15,933 nucleotides of DNA. Source: CADEGZ01 sp035443705 (GTDB lineage Bacteria > Pseudomonadota > Gammaproteobacteria > UBA6186 > Azoamicaceae). Where the stretch lies: assembly GCA_035443705.1 (NCBI GenBank), contig DAORSV010000038.1, forward strand, positions 1-15,933, read 5' to 3'. The notes beneath the pieces were generated by a model. It had not been told where the DNA came from. It searched no databases and saw only the letters and a list, made by a program, of their open reading frames with translations. Shown piece by piece: positions 1 through 7,547 of the stretch (positions are counted from its first letter, which is position 1; every line of letters starts with the position of its first letter). The translations under genes were made by a program, and so were the position numbers.

Positions 1-3000
1 TCATCTAAATCAATGGCTTTTAAGTCCACATTTCCAAAATCTAAATCAAATTTTAAAGATGAATTTGCTTTATTCGTTTTATTCTTTTTTTCCGCCTCTG
101 GAAAAGATGGCCACAGAGATTTTATATTAAATTTTAAGTCAAATTCAGAAAAAGCATTTTTAACATTGTTCATCCCACTGTAAAGATCAATAGACAGGTT
201 AATTCCGCTTAACCCCACCTTAATGCCTTCTAAAGCACTTGACAACGTAGAAGCATCAATTGCGGGCAATCCTGTGGGTTTAGGTAAAACGAATGAAAAT
301 TTTTCAAATTTCAAAGAAAACTTCTCAAACATTTCGAACTTTCTTGTCGCTTCTTTTAGATCGTTTTTCAACTTTTCTAAGTCTTCTTCACTTAATCCTT
401 TCAACGAATTAATGCGCGACATCAAATCAAGCATTAACTTTCGTAGGCTTTCAAGATTTAGAGCTAGACCTTCTACACCTCCAAATTCACCTAAAAAATT
501 TATAACAAACGACATGTCATCAAAGGAAATATCCCCAAATTTATCGAGTGTTGTAGATAGACTCCGTAGGCTATCTAAAGAAATACCGGAATCTGGCAAC
601 GCTAGAAATTCTGGAATCTGAAAAGAGGGAGGTTCTAATGAAAATTTAACAACAGTGCCCAAACACATTTTGAACTTTCTAAATTTTTCAAGATTGATTT
701 TTATTTCGCCAAGTTGTATTTTATAGTCACCCAACGAAGAAAATGGATTCCACCCCGCCTCTTCCTCTTCAAGTTTTTTAATTTTATTCTCCAATTCCGC
801 ATATTGTTTTAACCATTCTGGAAATTGAATCACTAGATTTCCAAAACCACCAAATTTTTTAAACTCTGAATAGCAGTTGCAGATATAGAGAAAATCTTCC
901 CATGGAAACTTATCCACATTAATTTTATCAAACTCTAAAGACATGCTTTTCAAACCTTCAAAAAATGGATCAAACTTGACAACAAAGTCACTCAGCGCAG
1001 TTTTACACGGAAACCGATCTGGCAAATCTCTAACCAGACCTTTTAAATCAATTTTACCTAATTCAATATTAAGCTTATTGAAATTCATTTTTAACGTCTT
1101 TAATCTTAAAATAATATTTTTTATTTCTAACGCGTCATTAACATTAAAAGGATTTAGCTGAGCCAACCTAATGCTTAGCTTTCCAACCTCTGAAGACATC
1201 TTACGAATTTCTAAAATGAGTTCAGGAAAAGTCATCTCACTAAATGGCCAAGGGATGTTACCTAAAAATTTTTGTAGACCTTTTATAGCATCAACTACTT
1301 TTTTTTGATTATCTCTATTCAAAACCGCGGTATCTTTTTGCATTGTGTCAAACAATGCCCCAAATGTAACGTCAAAATCAAAACCCGGAAAACGTATCCC
1401 TTTAATTTTATTTAAAAACTTTAACGCATTTTCAATTGAACCAGGAATTCTTTCATCACTCACAACGTTTAGAATTTCGCCCAAATTAAGATTAATTGAA
1501 CTTATTGTCATTTCAGGAAACTTAAGCTTGAAGAGCATTCCCTTCATTGTGCCGAACGCCAACTGAGTCGACTTAAATAAATTTGAAATATAATCCATTG
1601 ATAATGACATTGAAGGATTATAAGGAACACCATAATTAACTCTTCTTTTTTTCGCTATGCGCTTGAACTTATACGTAGAAGAAAGCCTTAAAGTGGTTTC
1701 TATTTCAGGTATAGACAAAACTAAAGATTTTTGCATTTCTTCTAAAACACCACGCTTTTGATCAACCAAAACTCTTTGAGAATGATAGATATGTTCATTG
1801 TTTTTCACATACTGTTTAAAATCTTTTTTATCAACAATTTTCTGACCATTTAGCTTCTGTAATTTCGTAATAACAAAACTTCTGCCTTCAAAAAAATTTT
1901 CATATTCTTCCTGAAGAATTTCCAATTGTTTAAGATCTTCTGCACCAGCTGCCTGTGCTTTTTGAAAAAAATTAAATCTTTCTTCTTTTGACATTAGCGG
2001 AAGTTTAGAAAAGCGCTCATAAAATTCTTTTAATATCCCATCTTCTAATTGACGACCCTCAAAACTTTCCGCAAATTCTTTAACCTGATCAGCATCTAAA
2101 ATAAGAATAGCATCTGAGAATCTTGCTCGCTTTATACATTTGTCTAATTTATCAGCCTTTGAAAAACCGCTAAAAATTCTTAAATATGCTTCTCGATACT
2201 TATTGCTTTCCTCGACAACGTCCAGCTTTGCAAGCTGCTCTTCAATGTTGTCTACTGCAAGTTTTGCAGAAGTAATCAAGTTTTCTACTTTATCATTGAT
2301 CCCCTTTTTTATCCTGTTCAGCTCTTCTGGGGGTTCCTTGGGGACTGCTTGTAATGTTTTGTTTACCTCCATAATAGATTTTTTTATTACAAGTATATGT
2401 TCAAAAAATTCTTCTTGCGCTTTCGCTTTGCCTGGCTTCTCGCTTGAAACAAGCATAAACCTATTATAATCCGCGTTATTATCTGGTGGAAAATATACTT
2501 GCATTGAATTTAAACAATCTACTTCTACTGAAAAATTTGACAAATGCCGTTCCGCATCCTTTAAAACTGCATTAACATTGTCTATTGTTTTTTCATCGCG
2601 CACATCAAGCACACTCAATACTGTACTGGGATGCGTATAAAAAATCCTTAACATAGTGTTTTTAATTTTATCACCTGAAACGAGTCGTGCTATTTTTTCT
2701 TGAAATATTGTATCCGAAGCATAACATTCTTCTATTTTCAAATAATCATAAAAGTCAGTTCTATTCTGATCTGGCAGCTCTTTACTTAACTGTGCTACAA
2801 ATTTTCCAACACGCGCCTCAAATTGCTCTCTTGCGTCTTCAATATTTTTCGCGATTTTTTCCACTTCTTGAAATTCAGAAAGAGAACTAGGGTCGCTACC
2901 TTTCTCTTCCAATGTTTTACTCGCTTGTGCTGCGCCCGCCTCAACAACAGCGGTAAATTCTCTTAACGCAACGGCACTAGACCTTAAATTTATACCCATG

Positions 3001-4295
3001 TTAGTTGCCAAGTATGCAAAATATGGAACAATTTTCTTATACCATCTCAACTTAATTAATTTATTTTCTATTAAACTAGAATCTTTTTTATATTTTGCTG
3101 CATTTTGTTTATTTTGTTCTTCTAAACGCTCATACCTGTTCTGCTTAAACGCTTCTTGATCACGCTCCCAAGCTATTTTAGATTCGTTAAGTTGTACTAA
3201 AGATTCAACTATTGTCACACTGTCTTCGTGTGTTTTTTCAATTTTATGAAAATCGATAGTAGAATCTTTAAGCATTTCTTGTATTTTTGTTAACTCCTCC
3301 TCCGAGTCCTGTATCTTAGAGCAGATACGATCGTATTTTTCTTGATGTTTTTTTTTGTAATTAGCGATTTCTTTCTCTATCAAGTCTTTATTTTTTTGAT
3401 TATTTTTATCGTGTTTTCTTGTCAACCTCTCTAATTTTTTGTGCCTTTCCTCACCATCTAATTGCTCAATTCGCATATCTTTAGCGTTTTTCGATTTTGC
3501 ATATAGCGCTGGCAAAAATTTTGCAATCCTTTCGCGTTTCTTTTTTGCATAATAAATTCCGGCGCCAATAATAAGGACACCACCCACCACAGCCAAACCT
3601 ATTGGAAACGTGCCTGCAGCAGCTATACTACCTGCCACCACCATAAAATGTATTCCAGTTCCCAAGCAGGCACCGCCCACCACAACCACCCCCGAGGTGG
3701 CATACTTATTAACTTTAACGCCTGAAGTGTTTTTTTTGTTATCTAATATAGTTCTAACGTCAACGGCAAAATCGGCAGTAACCTTCTTATCCTCCGATTC
3801 TAAATTAGAACGGATATCCTTGCGTTTATTTTCTTCTAAAATTTTATCAATACCCTGAATCAATTGTTTACTTAAGACTATTGTACCTAAATTAGCAGCC
3901 GCTACTGCCTGATTATCTTTCAATCCTTTTACTTCGTCTCTTTTAACCTCAACCACGCTGGCCACGTCATCATTTTTAACTTCTGCATTAAGCATTCTTA
4001 AAAGTTCTTCCAATTCTTTTTTTACAATGACAATTTTATGTTTTTTTATTGCGAACCCTAGAGCCTCTTTAAGATCAAAGGTCAACTTATTTTCTTTAGC
4101 TTTTTTTTGAGCATCCACAATATCGTTTAAAATATTTTTTAAATTATTGATACGTTCTACTGTTAAATGTTCATCTGTAGATTCAAAAGCATCGGCAATC
4201 GCTTTTTCAATTTCTTCATCTTGCTTATCTTGCGCCTCTGCTTCCAAATCAGCATCAGATTTTTTTTCACCCAGCTTAATGATGGTCACTGCCAT
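1..4295 (-). CDS. Giant unrecognised membrane-hairpin/coiled-coil protein, C-terminus outside the window
   Basis: One minus-strand frame stays open from an ATG at 4295 to the left edge: 1431 codons plus two bases with no stop. The ATG has a Shine-Dalgarno AAGAGG about 10 nt upstream. I do not recognise the family. Visible parts in order: an acidic, K/E-rich helical N-terminus (1-195) with no signal peptide; a Gly/Ala/Val-rich hydrophobic hairpin (about 202-226 and 230-249, turn near P231) followed by KKKRER; a strongly charged predicted coiled coil (about 255-412); a mixed helical region (415-900); and from about residue 900 an irregular repeat-like region of short alternating hydrophobic segments such as MSLEF and FSLKF, recurring Phe-Pro, and helical linkers. 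The DNA is visibly more AT-rich and poly-A/T-rich than its neighbours. Size, composition and architecture would suit a host-interaction or secreted effector protein, but that is inference only. Confidence is for the ORF being real, not for a function. Confidence 0.9.
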   Translation of the reverse strand, partial: MAVTIIKLGEKKSDADLEAEAQDKQDEEIEKAIADAFESTDEHLTVERINNLKNILNDIVDAQKKAKENKLTFDLKEALGFAIKKHKIVIVKKELEELLRMLNAEVKNDDVASVVEVKRDEVKGLKDNQAVAAANLGTIVLSKQLIQGIDKILEENKRKDIRSNLESEDKKVTADFAVDVRTILDNKKNTSGVKVNKYATSGVVVVGGACLGTGIHFMVVAGSIAAAGTFPIGLAVVGGVLIIGAGIYYAKKKRERIAKFLPALYAKSKNAKDMRIEQLDGEERHKKLERLTRKHDKNNQKNKDLIEKEIANYKKKHQEKYDRICSKIQDSEEELTKIQEMLKDSTIDFHKIEKTHEDSVTIVESLVQLNESKIAWERDQEAFKQNRYERLEEQNKQNAAKYKKDSSLIENKLIKLRWYKKIVPYFAYLATNMGINLRSSAVALREFTAVVEAGAAQASKTLEEKGSDPSSLSEFQEVEKIAKNIEDAREQFEARVGKFVAQLSKELPDQNRTDFYDYLKIEECYASDTIFQEKIARLVSGDKIKNTMLRIFYTHPSTVLSVLDVRDEKTIDNVNAVLKDAERHLSNFSVEVDCLNSMQVYFPPDNNADYNRFMLVSSEKPGKAKAQEEFFEHILVIKKSIMEVNKTLQAVPKEPPEELNRIKKGINDKVENLITSAKLAVDNIEEQLAKLDVVEESNKYREAYLRIFSGFSKADKLDKCIKRARFSDAILILDADQVKEFAESFEGRQLEDGILKEFYERFSKLPLMSKEERFNFFQKAQAAGAEDLKQLEILQEEYENFFEGRSFVITKLQKLNGQKIVDKKDFKQYVKNNEHIYHSQRVLVDQKRGVLEEMQKSLVLSIPEIETTLRLSSTYKFKRIAKKRRVNYGVPYNPSMSLSMDYISNLFKSTQLAFGTMKGMLFKLKFPEMTISSINLNLGEILNVVSDERIPGSIENALKFLNKIKGIRFPGFDFDVTFGALFDTMQKDTAVLNRDNQKKVVDAIKGLQKFLGNIPWPFSEMTFPELILEIRKMSSEVGKLSIRLAQLNPFNVNDALEIKNIILRLKTLKMNFNKLNIELGKIDLKGLVRDLPDRFPCKTALSDFVVKFDPFFEGLKSMSLEFDKINVDKFPWEDFLYICNCYSEFKKFGGFGNLVIQFPEWLKQYAELENKIKKLEEEEAGWNPFSSLGDYKIQLGEIKINLEKFRKFKMCLGTVVKFSLEPPSFQIPEFLALPDSGISLDSLRSLSTTLDKFGDISFDDMSFVINFLGEFGGVEGLALNLESLRKLMLDLMSRINSLKGLSEEDLEKLKNDLKEATRKFEMFEKFSLKFEKFSFVLPKPTGLPAIDASTLSSALEGIKVGLSGINLSIDLYSGMNNVKNAFSEFDLKFNIKSLWPSFPEAEKKNKTNKANSSLKFDLDFGNVDLKAIDLD

Positions 4296-4339
4296 ATCAA
4301 TAATACCTCTTCGTGTATATCCCCGCTTAACAATGCCTT

Positions 4340-4369
4340 ATTGTTTTGCTACTTGTTAAGTGCTGTCAA
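4340..4369 (-). promoter_or_regulatory. Candidate promoter of the giant gene, with an inverted repeat over the -10
   Basis: Read on the minus strand, a consensus -35 TTGACA (4369-4364) is followed after 18 nt by a -10-like AACAAT (4345-4340), about 45 nt upstream of the giant gene's ATG. The -10 is half of an inverted repeat, AACAAT-5 nt-ATTGTT (4329-4345), which could be an operator or a small leader hairpin. The -35 is strong and the -10 weak (4/6). The 210-bp gap up to yciB holds nothing else that I can identify. Confidence 0.45.
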
Positions 4370-4506
4370 ATACAGAAAATTCCACACCATTAGTTTTATC
4401 GTACAAAAAATGGAATTCATTAATAAAATATTAGGCAGATATTTTTTAAGCATCGTATTTTGCCTACAGACTGCAGAAACACGAAATAATGGACTAAATA
4501 ATACAA

Positions 4507-5073
4507 TTACGAAGGGGTTTTTTGAGCTTCGTCGGATTTTGCCATGCCAAATCCAATAACCACGCTAACGAACATCAAGAGCACATACACGCCAAACACT
4601 CTAAAATTGATCCAATAGGTCGCTGATAAGTAATGGATGATGGCAACATTCGCAAGCGCTAAGACTAAATAGACAATGCTCATCAGATTGTTTAAATAGG
4701 TCAAAGAAGCCAGTTTTTTATCTGTCGGCAGCAATACCCCCATCAGATAACGCTCCCCTTTTTTGGCTGTTAAAGACTGATATAAAATATACACGGCACT
4801 TATTAGCAATAGAAATGATATTTCATACATAAAAATGGTATTGTGTTTAAAATGAAGTGCCGCCCCCACAAATAGTAGAGCACTTAAAAAATAGAAAAAA
4901 TGCGGAATACTGAATTTCCCAATAACAACTTTATAAAGTACAAGCTGAACAATACATGCCGACACATAGCCAATCATGGCTGTTTTGAATGGGAAAAAGA
5001 AAAAGAGGACATACAGTACCAGTAAGGGGAGCAAACGTATTAATATAAACATAACCTTAACCGCCTTAAACAT
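4507..5073 (-). CDS. yciB: YciB/IspZ (septation protein A) family inner-membrane protein
   Basis: A 188-residue, almost wholly hydrophobic protein with about five to six membrane spans and a short charged tail. The C-terminal block around residues 154-161 (W-I-N-F-R-V-F-G) followed by a long hydrophobic helix matches the WxNFxxFG signature of YciB/IspZ, and the LANxxI segment just before it also fits. Family members span the inner membrane and affect cell-envelope synthesis and septation; the exact role is unsettled. Length is normal (about 180). Start: the ATG at 5073 is used here, but the ATG at 5052 (residue 8) aligns better with the usual N-terminus and has AAGGCGG 8 nt upstream, so the true protein may be 181 residues. 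The gene lies 73 bp downstream of the alpha/beta hydrolase on the same strand and may be co-transcribed with it. No clear terminator follows. Confidence 0.87.
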   Translation of the reverse strand: MFKAVKVMFILIRLLPLLVLYVLFFFFPFKTAMIGYVSACIVQLVLYKVVIGKFSIPHFFYFLSALLFVGAALHFKHNTIFMYEISFLLLISAVYILYQSLTAKKGERYLMGVLLPTDKKLASLTYLNNLMSIVYLVLALANVAIIHYLSATYWINFRVFGVYVLLMFVSVVIGFGMAKSDEAQKTPS

Positions 5074-5146
5074 CTTGTTTAACTACCCTCAGTTTAGGCT
5101 ATAAACTTGCTTTTTTCTTGCCCTCGCGGTTGAACCTTCAATTTTT

Positions 5147-5884
5147 TTATCTAGCCTCATCTATGAGTGAATACACACTTTTCTCTAAAAGCGCTAAATG
5201 TGTCCTTTCCGACAAGCGATGATCGCCGTTTTTAATTAAAGTCACCGTTACATTCGCTGACTGTAAGCGTTCTGCCAATTTAACAGATTTTTGCCAAGGC
5301 ACATCTTTATCCGACAAACCATGCAGCAAGTGTACAGGGCAAAAAATCGGGATCGGTGCTTTTAACAGTGAATGCGTTCGGCCTTCTGTAATTAAATGAG
5401 GCGTAATGGGATAAACCGTTACACTATCGCGTGAAGGCAAATAGTAAATCCCATTTTTAGCGAGTACTTCTTCCTGCACAACCTGCATGTGGCTAAGATC
5501 TTCTACAAAATCGGGTGCGGACGCAATACCAACCAAAGCCTTAATGCGATCAGGTCGTTTAAGCGCGGCTAACATCATTAACCATCCACCCATACTAGAA
5601 CCTACAATAATTTGTGGGCCCTCTGTTAGGTTGTCTAATACACACAAGGCATCCTCTAACCAACTGCCAATGGTGCCTTCTTCAAACTTACCCGAAGAGG
5701 CGCCATGTCCAGAATAATCAAACCGTACATACGCCTGCCCTAAGCGTTGACAAACACTTTCTAAATAACTGGCTTTTGTACCTGTCATATCCGACTTAAA
5801 CCCACCGAAAAAAATAATACCCGGTGATTTCCCAGAAATTTTATGATACGCAATTTTTGTACCCTGACTGCTCGTTATATACAT
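5147..5884 (-). CDS. Alpha/beta hydrolase (serine esterase/thioesterase-like)
   Basis: A 245-residue single-domain alpha/beta hydrolase without signal peptide, so probably cytoplasmic. The nucleophile elbow is G-S-S-M-G with Ser97. The acid is likely Asp192 in the HGLSDKDVP motif, and the base is His222 in GDHRLS, so the triad is complete and correctly ordered. The oxyanion region FFGGFKSDMTG (about 25-35) and RFDYSGHGxSSG (about 54-65) resemble ABHD10-type and small bacterial esterases. The natural substrate (acyl ester, thioester or lipid) cannot be told from sequence. The ATG start has GGAGAG about 8 nt upstream. It is probably first in an operon with yciB, and it diverges from the HMG-CoA lyase relic 79 bp away. 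Confidence 0.85.
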   Translation of the reverse strand: MYITSSQGTKIAYHKISGKSPGIIFFGGFKSDMTGTKASYLESVCQRLGQAYVRFDYSGHGASSGKFEEGTIGSWLEDALCVLDNLTEGPQIIVGSSMGGWLMMLAALKRPDRIKALVGIASAPDFVEDLSHMQVVQEEVLAKNGIYYLPSRDSVTVYPITPHLITEGRTHSLLKAPIPIFCPVHLLHGLSDKDVPWQKSVKLAERLQSANVTVTLIKNGDHRLSERTHLALLEKSVYSLIDEAR

Positions 5885-5963
5885 TGATTACTCTCCATTA
5901 CGTACAATAAAAAATCCTAACATAAAACTATGCCCTTCTTCAAAAATGGATTACATTTGAAAG

Positions 5964-6312
5964 ATGCATAAAAATTTTCCTAAATTTGTTAGAATTGTAG
6001 AAGTTGAACCTCGCGATGGTTTACAGTTGGCTGTTCACTTTCATGACACTTACGGCATTGGCCAACATTTATGCATGTCTTGAACTTAGGATTGCTATCG
6101 TTGACACGACCATTACGAGTTTAGGTGGCTGCCCCTATGCTAAAGGCACTTCTGGTAATGTCGCAACTGAAGATGTTATTTATCTGTTAGATGGCATGGG
6201 TATTAAAACGGGTATAGATTTGGATGCCTTAATTGCAGTCAGCCAGTTTGTGACAACCATGACAAATCAACCCCTACGTTCGAAAGTTGCGCAAGCAAAA
6301 TTGATCGTGTGA
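5964..6312 (+). pseudogene. mvaB: Remnant of hydroxymethylglutaryl-CoA lyase (internal deletion plus frameshift)
   Basis: The frame from the ATG at 5964 reads V-R-I-V-E-V-E-P-R-D-G-L-Q, the conserved HMG-CoA lyase N-terminus, then jumps directly to L-A-V-H-F-H-D-T-Y-G, which in intact enzymes lies roughly 190 residues later. Just after this (about 6054-6057) the frame shifts. The original frame stops at 6081-6083, while the +1 frame continues through ALANIY, the catalytic-loop GGCPYAKGTSGN and GNVATEDV, to a normal C-terminus ending near SKVAQAK at 6312. Intact HMG-CoA lyase (about 300 residues) cleaves HMG-CoA to acetoacetate and acetyl-CoA in leucine catabolism. This copy lacks most of the TIM barrel and cannot be functional. 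No strong RBS is visible. The well-kept C-terminal residues suggest recent decay. Confidence 0.9.
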
Positions 6313-6326
6313 TCAATCGCCATACG

Positions 6327-6506
6327 TTAAACAACTTGTGGGTAATAGACAGCAGGCTGGCAGCTCTCGCAAACATCCGTATCGGATAAATAAATATAGT
6401 ATTCTAATTCTTCATCCCAATAGGCCTTTAATCCCTCTACGCCACATTGTAGACAAGATTCTCTAATTTCATCCTGAAACGCTTTTTTCAATTTTGGATT
6501 TTTCAT
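6327..6506 (-). CDS. Small two-CxxC protein, probable zinc-binding, function unknown
   Basis: A 59-residue minus-strand ORF. It has a basic N-terminus (KNPKLKKAFQDE), a first C-x-x-C (residues 18-21, C-L-Q-C-G), an acidic aromatic middle (YWDEELEYYIYL), a second C-x-x-C (46-49, C-E-S-C) and the tail PAVYYPQVV. The knuckle spacing suits one structural zinc ion, as in small zinc-ribbon proteins. I do not recognise a named family. The ATG has only a weak AAGG about 12 nt upstream, and an in-frame TAA six codons before it rules out a longer N-terminus. A candidate promoter lies about 105 bp upstream. It is convergent with the HMG-CoA lyase relic, whose end is 14 bp away. Paired cysteines and a clean reading frame argue for a real gene. 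Confidence 0.6.
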   Translation of the reverse strand: MKNPKLKKAFQDEIRESCLQCGVEGLKAYWDEELEYYIYLSDTDVCESCQPAVYYPQVV

Positions 6507-6610
6507 TTTCGCTATAGCCTTTTATATGCCTTGCCACCAAGCCAAATGCACTGCACCCCTCGACGCATAAGGATAGAGAACATTACCGTCTACCCTTTCT
6601 AAAGAAACAA

Positions 6611-6640
6611 AGTTTAGGGACTAAGATTTAAGTTTGTCAA
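6611..6640 (-). promoter_or_regulatory. Candidate sigma70 promoter for the small CxxC gene
   Basis: On the minus strand a perfect -35 TTGACA (6640-6635) is followed after 18 nt by TAAACT (6616-6611), a 4/6 match to the -10. It would give a leader of roughly 95 nt before the ATG at 6506. No gene or clear structure is seen in 6507-6610. Confidence 0.35.
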
Positions 6641-6689
6641 CTTTAAATTAAGAACGAACACAGAAATACGCCCTACAAAAGATGTTTTC

Positions 6690-6718
6690 TTGACCTAAAA
6701 TGCCCCCTGGAGTATAGT
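6690..6718 (+). promoter_or_regulatory. Sigma70-type promoter of the rplY-pth-ychF block
   Basis: TTGACC (6690-6695), a 17-nt spacer and TATAGT (6713-6718) form a near-consensus promoter. Expected initiation is near 6725, about 90 nt before the rplY ATG. The position also supports the downstream ATG as the rplY start, because an upstream extension would begin almost at the 5' end of the RNA. Confidence 0.7.
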
Positions 6719-6726
6719 CCTTGACT

Positions 6727-6794
6727 TAGGGCTTAGCCCCTATATGTCCTCTTTTTCTGGTCGCGGAAAAGCGGATAGAAGTTTTAATCAAAAC
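6727..6794 (+). promoter_or_regulatory. Structured rplY 5' leader with three consecutive hairpins
   Basis: Three short inverted repeats follow one another in the predicted leader. The first is TAGGGC/GCCCCTA (6727-6742, small loop, one bulge). The second is CTTTTTC/GGAAAAG (6751-6771, 7-nt loop, one G-T pair). The third is GTTTT/AAAAC (6781-6794, 4-nt loop). The Shine-Dalgarno AGGAG (6804-6808) comes 10 nt later. Autogenous control of rplY through its leader is known in E. coli; whether this leader binds L25 is inference. Confidence 0.4.
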
Positions 6795-6815
6795 CCTTAT
6801 TTTAGGAGACGAACA

Positions 6816-7547
6816 ATGACTGCAAAAGCAACCTTTGAATTACATGCAGAATTGCGTCAAGACCAGGGGAAAGGTGCGAGCCGCCGCCTACGTCGTACGC
6901 AAGACAAGATCCCAGCTATTATTTACGGCGGTGGAGAAGCCCCAACTGCCATTACATTAGACCATAAAAAGGTCATGCACGCCTTAGAAAATAAAGCATT
7001 CTATTCACATATTTTGACTTTACATATCGCAGGTAAAAAGCACAAAGCTGTTTTGAAGGATCTACAACGTCATCACTTTAAAAAGGCCATCTTTCATATG
7101 GACTTTTTACGCGTAAATGCAACAGATCATCTCAATATGCATATTCCACTCCGCTTTGTTGGTGCAGAAAAAGCACCTGGCGTTTTAGCCGGTGGTATCG
7201 TCAACCACCCGATGATCGATGTGGAATTACACTGCTTGGCAAGCGACTTACCTGAAGAAATTGTCGTGGATATTTCTAAGCTCGATTTAGATCAATCCAT
7301 ACATTTGTCTCAGCTAAAATTACCTAAAGGCACAGAGTTGGTTGCCTTTTCTCATGGTAATATTGCTGATCACGATCACGCAGTCGTGGCTATCCACTTA
7401 CCGCGTCAAATGAAAGAAGAGAGCGAGACACCCGCACCAGAAGCTACAGAAACTGAGGTTGTACCAAAAGGAAAGGAAGCAAAAGCGTCTGCCGCGGATG
7501 GGACAACAGCAGACAGTAACGATAAAGAGAAGGGCCGCAAGTCGTAG
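6816..7547 (+). CDS. rplY: 50S ribosomal protein L25 (long, general stress protein CTC type)
   Basis: A 243-residue L25/TL5/CTC protein that binds 5S rRNA in the large subunit. The N-terminal L25 domain spans about 1-92 (GKGASRRLRR, IPAIIYGGG, LKDLQRHH, HMDFLRV). The C-terminal beta domain spans about 98-195, with the typical IPLRFVGAEKAPGVLAGG segment. A charged low-complexity tail (about 196-243) is rich in E, A, T and K. The frame is open a further 24 codons upstream (to 6744). The ATG at 6816 is preferred because TTTTAGGAGACGAACAATG supplies a strong SD and the homologous N-terminus begins there. First gene of the block; its stop overlaps the pth start by one base (TAGTG), suggesting translational coupling. 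Confidence 0.95.
   Translation: MTAKATFELHAELRQDQGKGASRRLRRTQDKIPAIIYGGGEAPTAITLDHKKVMHALENKAFYSHILTLHIAGKKHKAVLKDLQRHHFKKAIFHMDFLRVNATDHLNMHIPLRFVGAEKAPGVLAGGIVNHPMIDVELHCLASDLPEEIVVDISKLDLDQSIHLSQLKLPKGTELVAFSHGNIADHDHAVVAIHLPRQMKEESETPAPEATETEVVPKGKEAKASAADGTTADSNDKEKGRKS

Noticed and set aside
223..621. Plus-strand 132-codon frame and similar plus frames within 1-3900
   Set aside because: All are antisense to the continuous minus-strand giant ORF, and their Ser/Asn/Phe-rich composition is what the complement of K/E/L/F-rich coding gives.
4167..4559. Plus-strand open frame of 130 codons covering the giant gene's promoter
   Set aside because: Lies antisense to the giant gene's N-terminus and the yciB 3' end, without domain signal; explained as a shadow plus an AT-rich gap.
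5130..5148. TTGAACCTTCAA followed by a T-run on the plus strand as a terminator
   Set aside because: Only a 4-bp usable stem, and no plus-strand gene lies upstream for it to serve.
6507..6689. Possible tRNA or small RNA gene in the gap before rplY
   Set aside because: No cloverleaf, TpsiC-arm consensus or convincing terminator could be found by eye; only a candidate minus-strand promoter was kept.
6744..6815. 24-codon N-terminal extension of rplY
   Set aside because: It begins almost at the predicted transcript start, has no SD, and precedes a strong SD with the family-consistent ATG at 6816.
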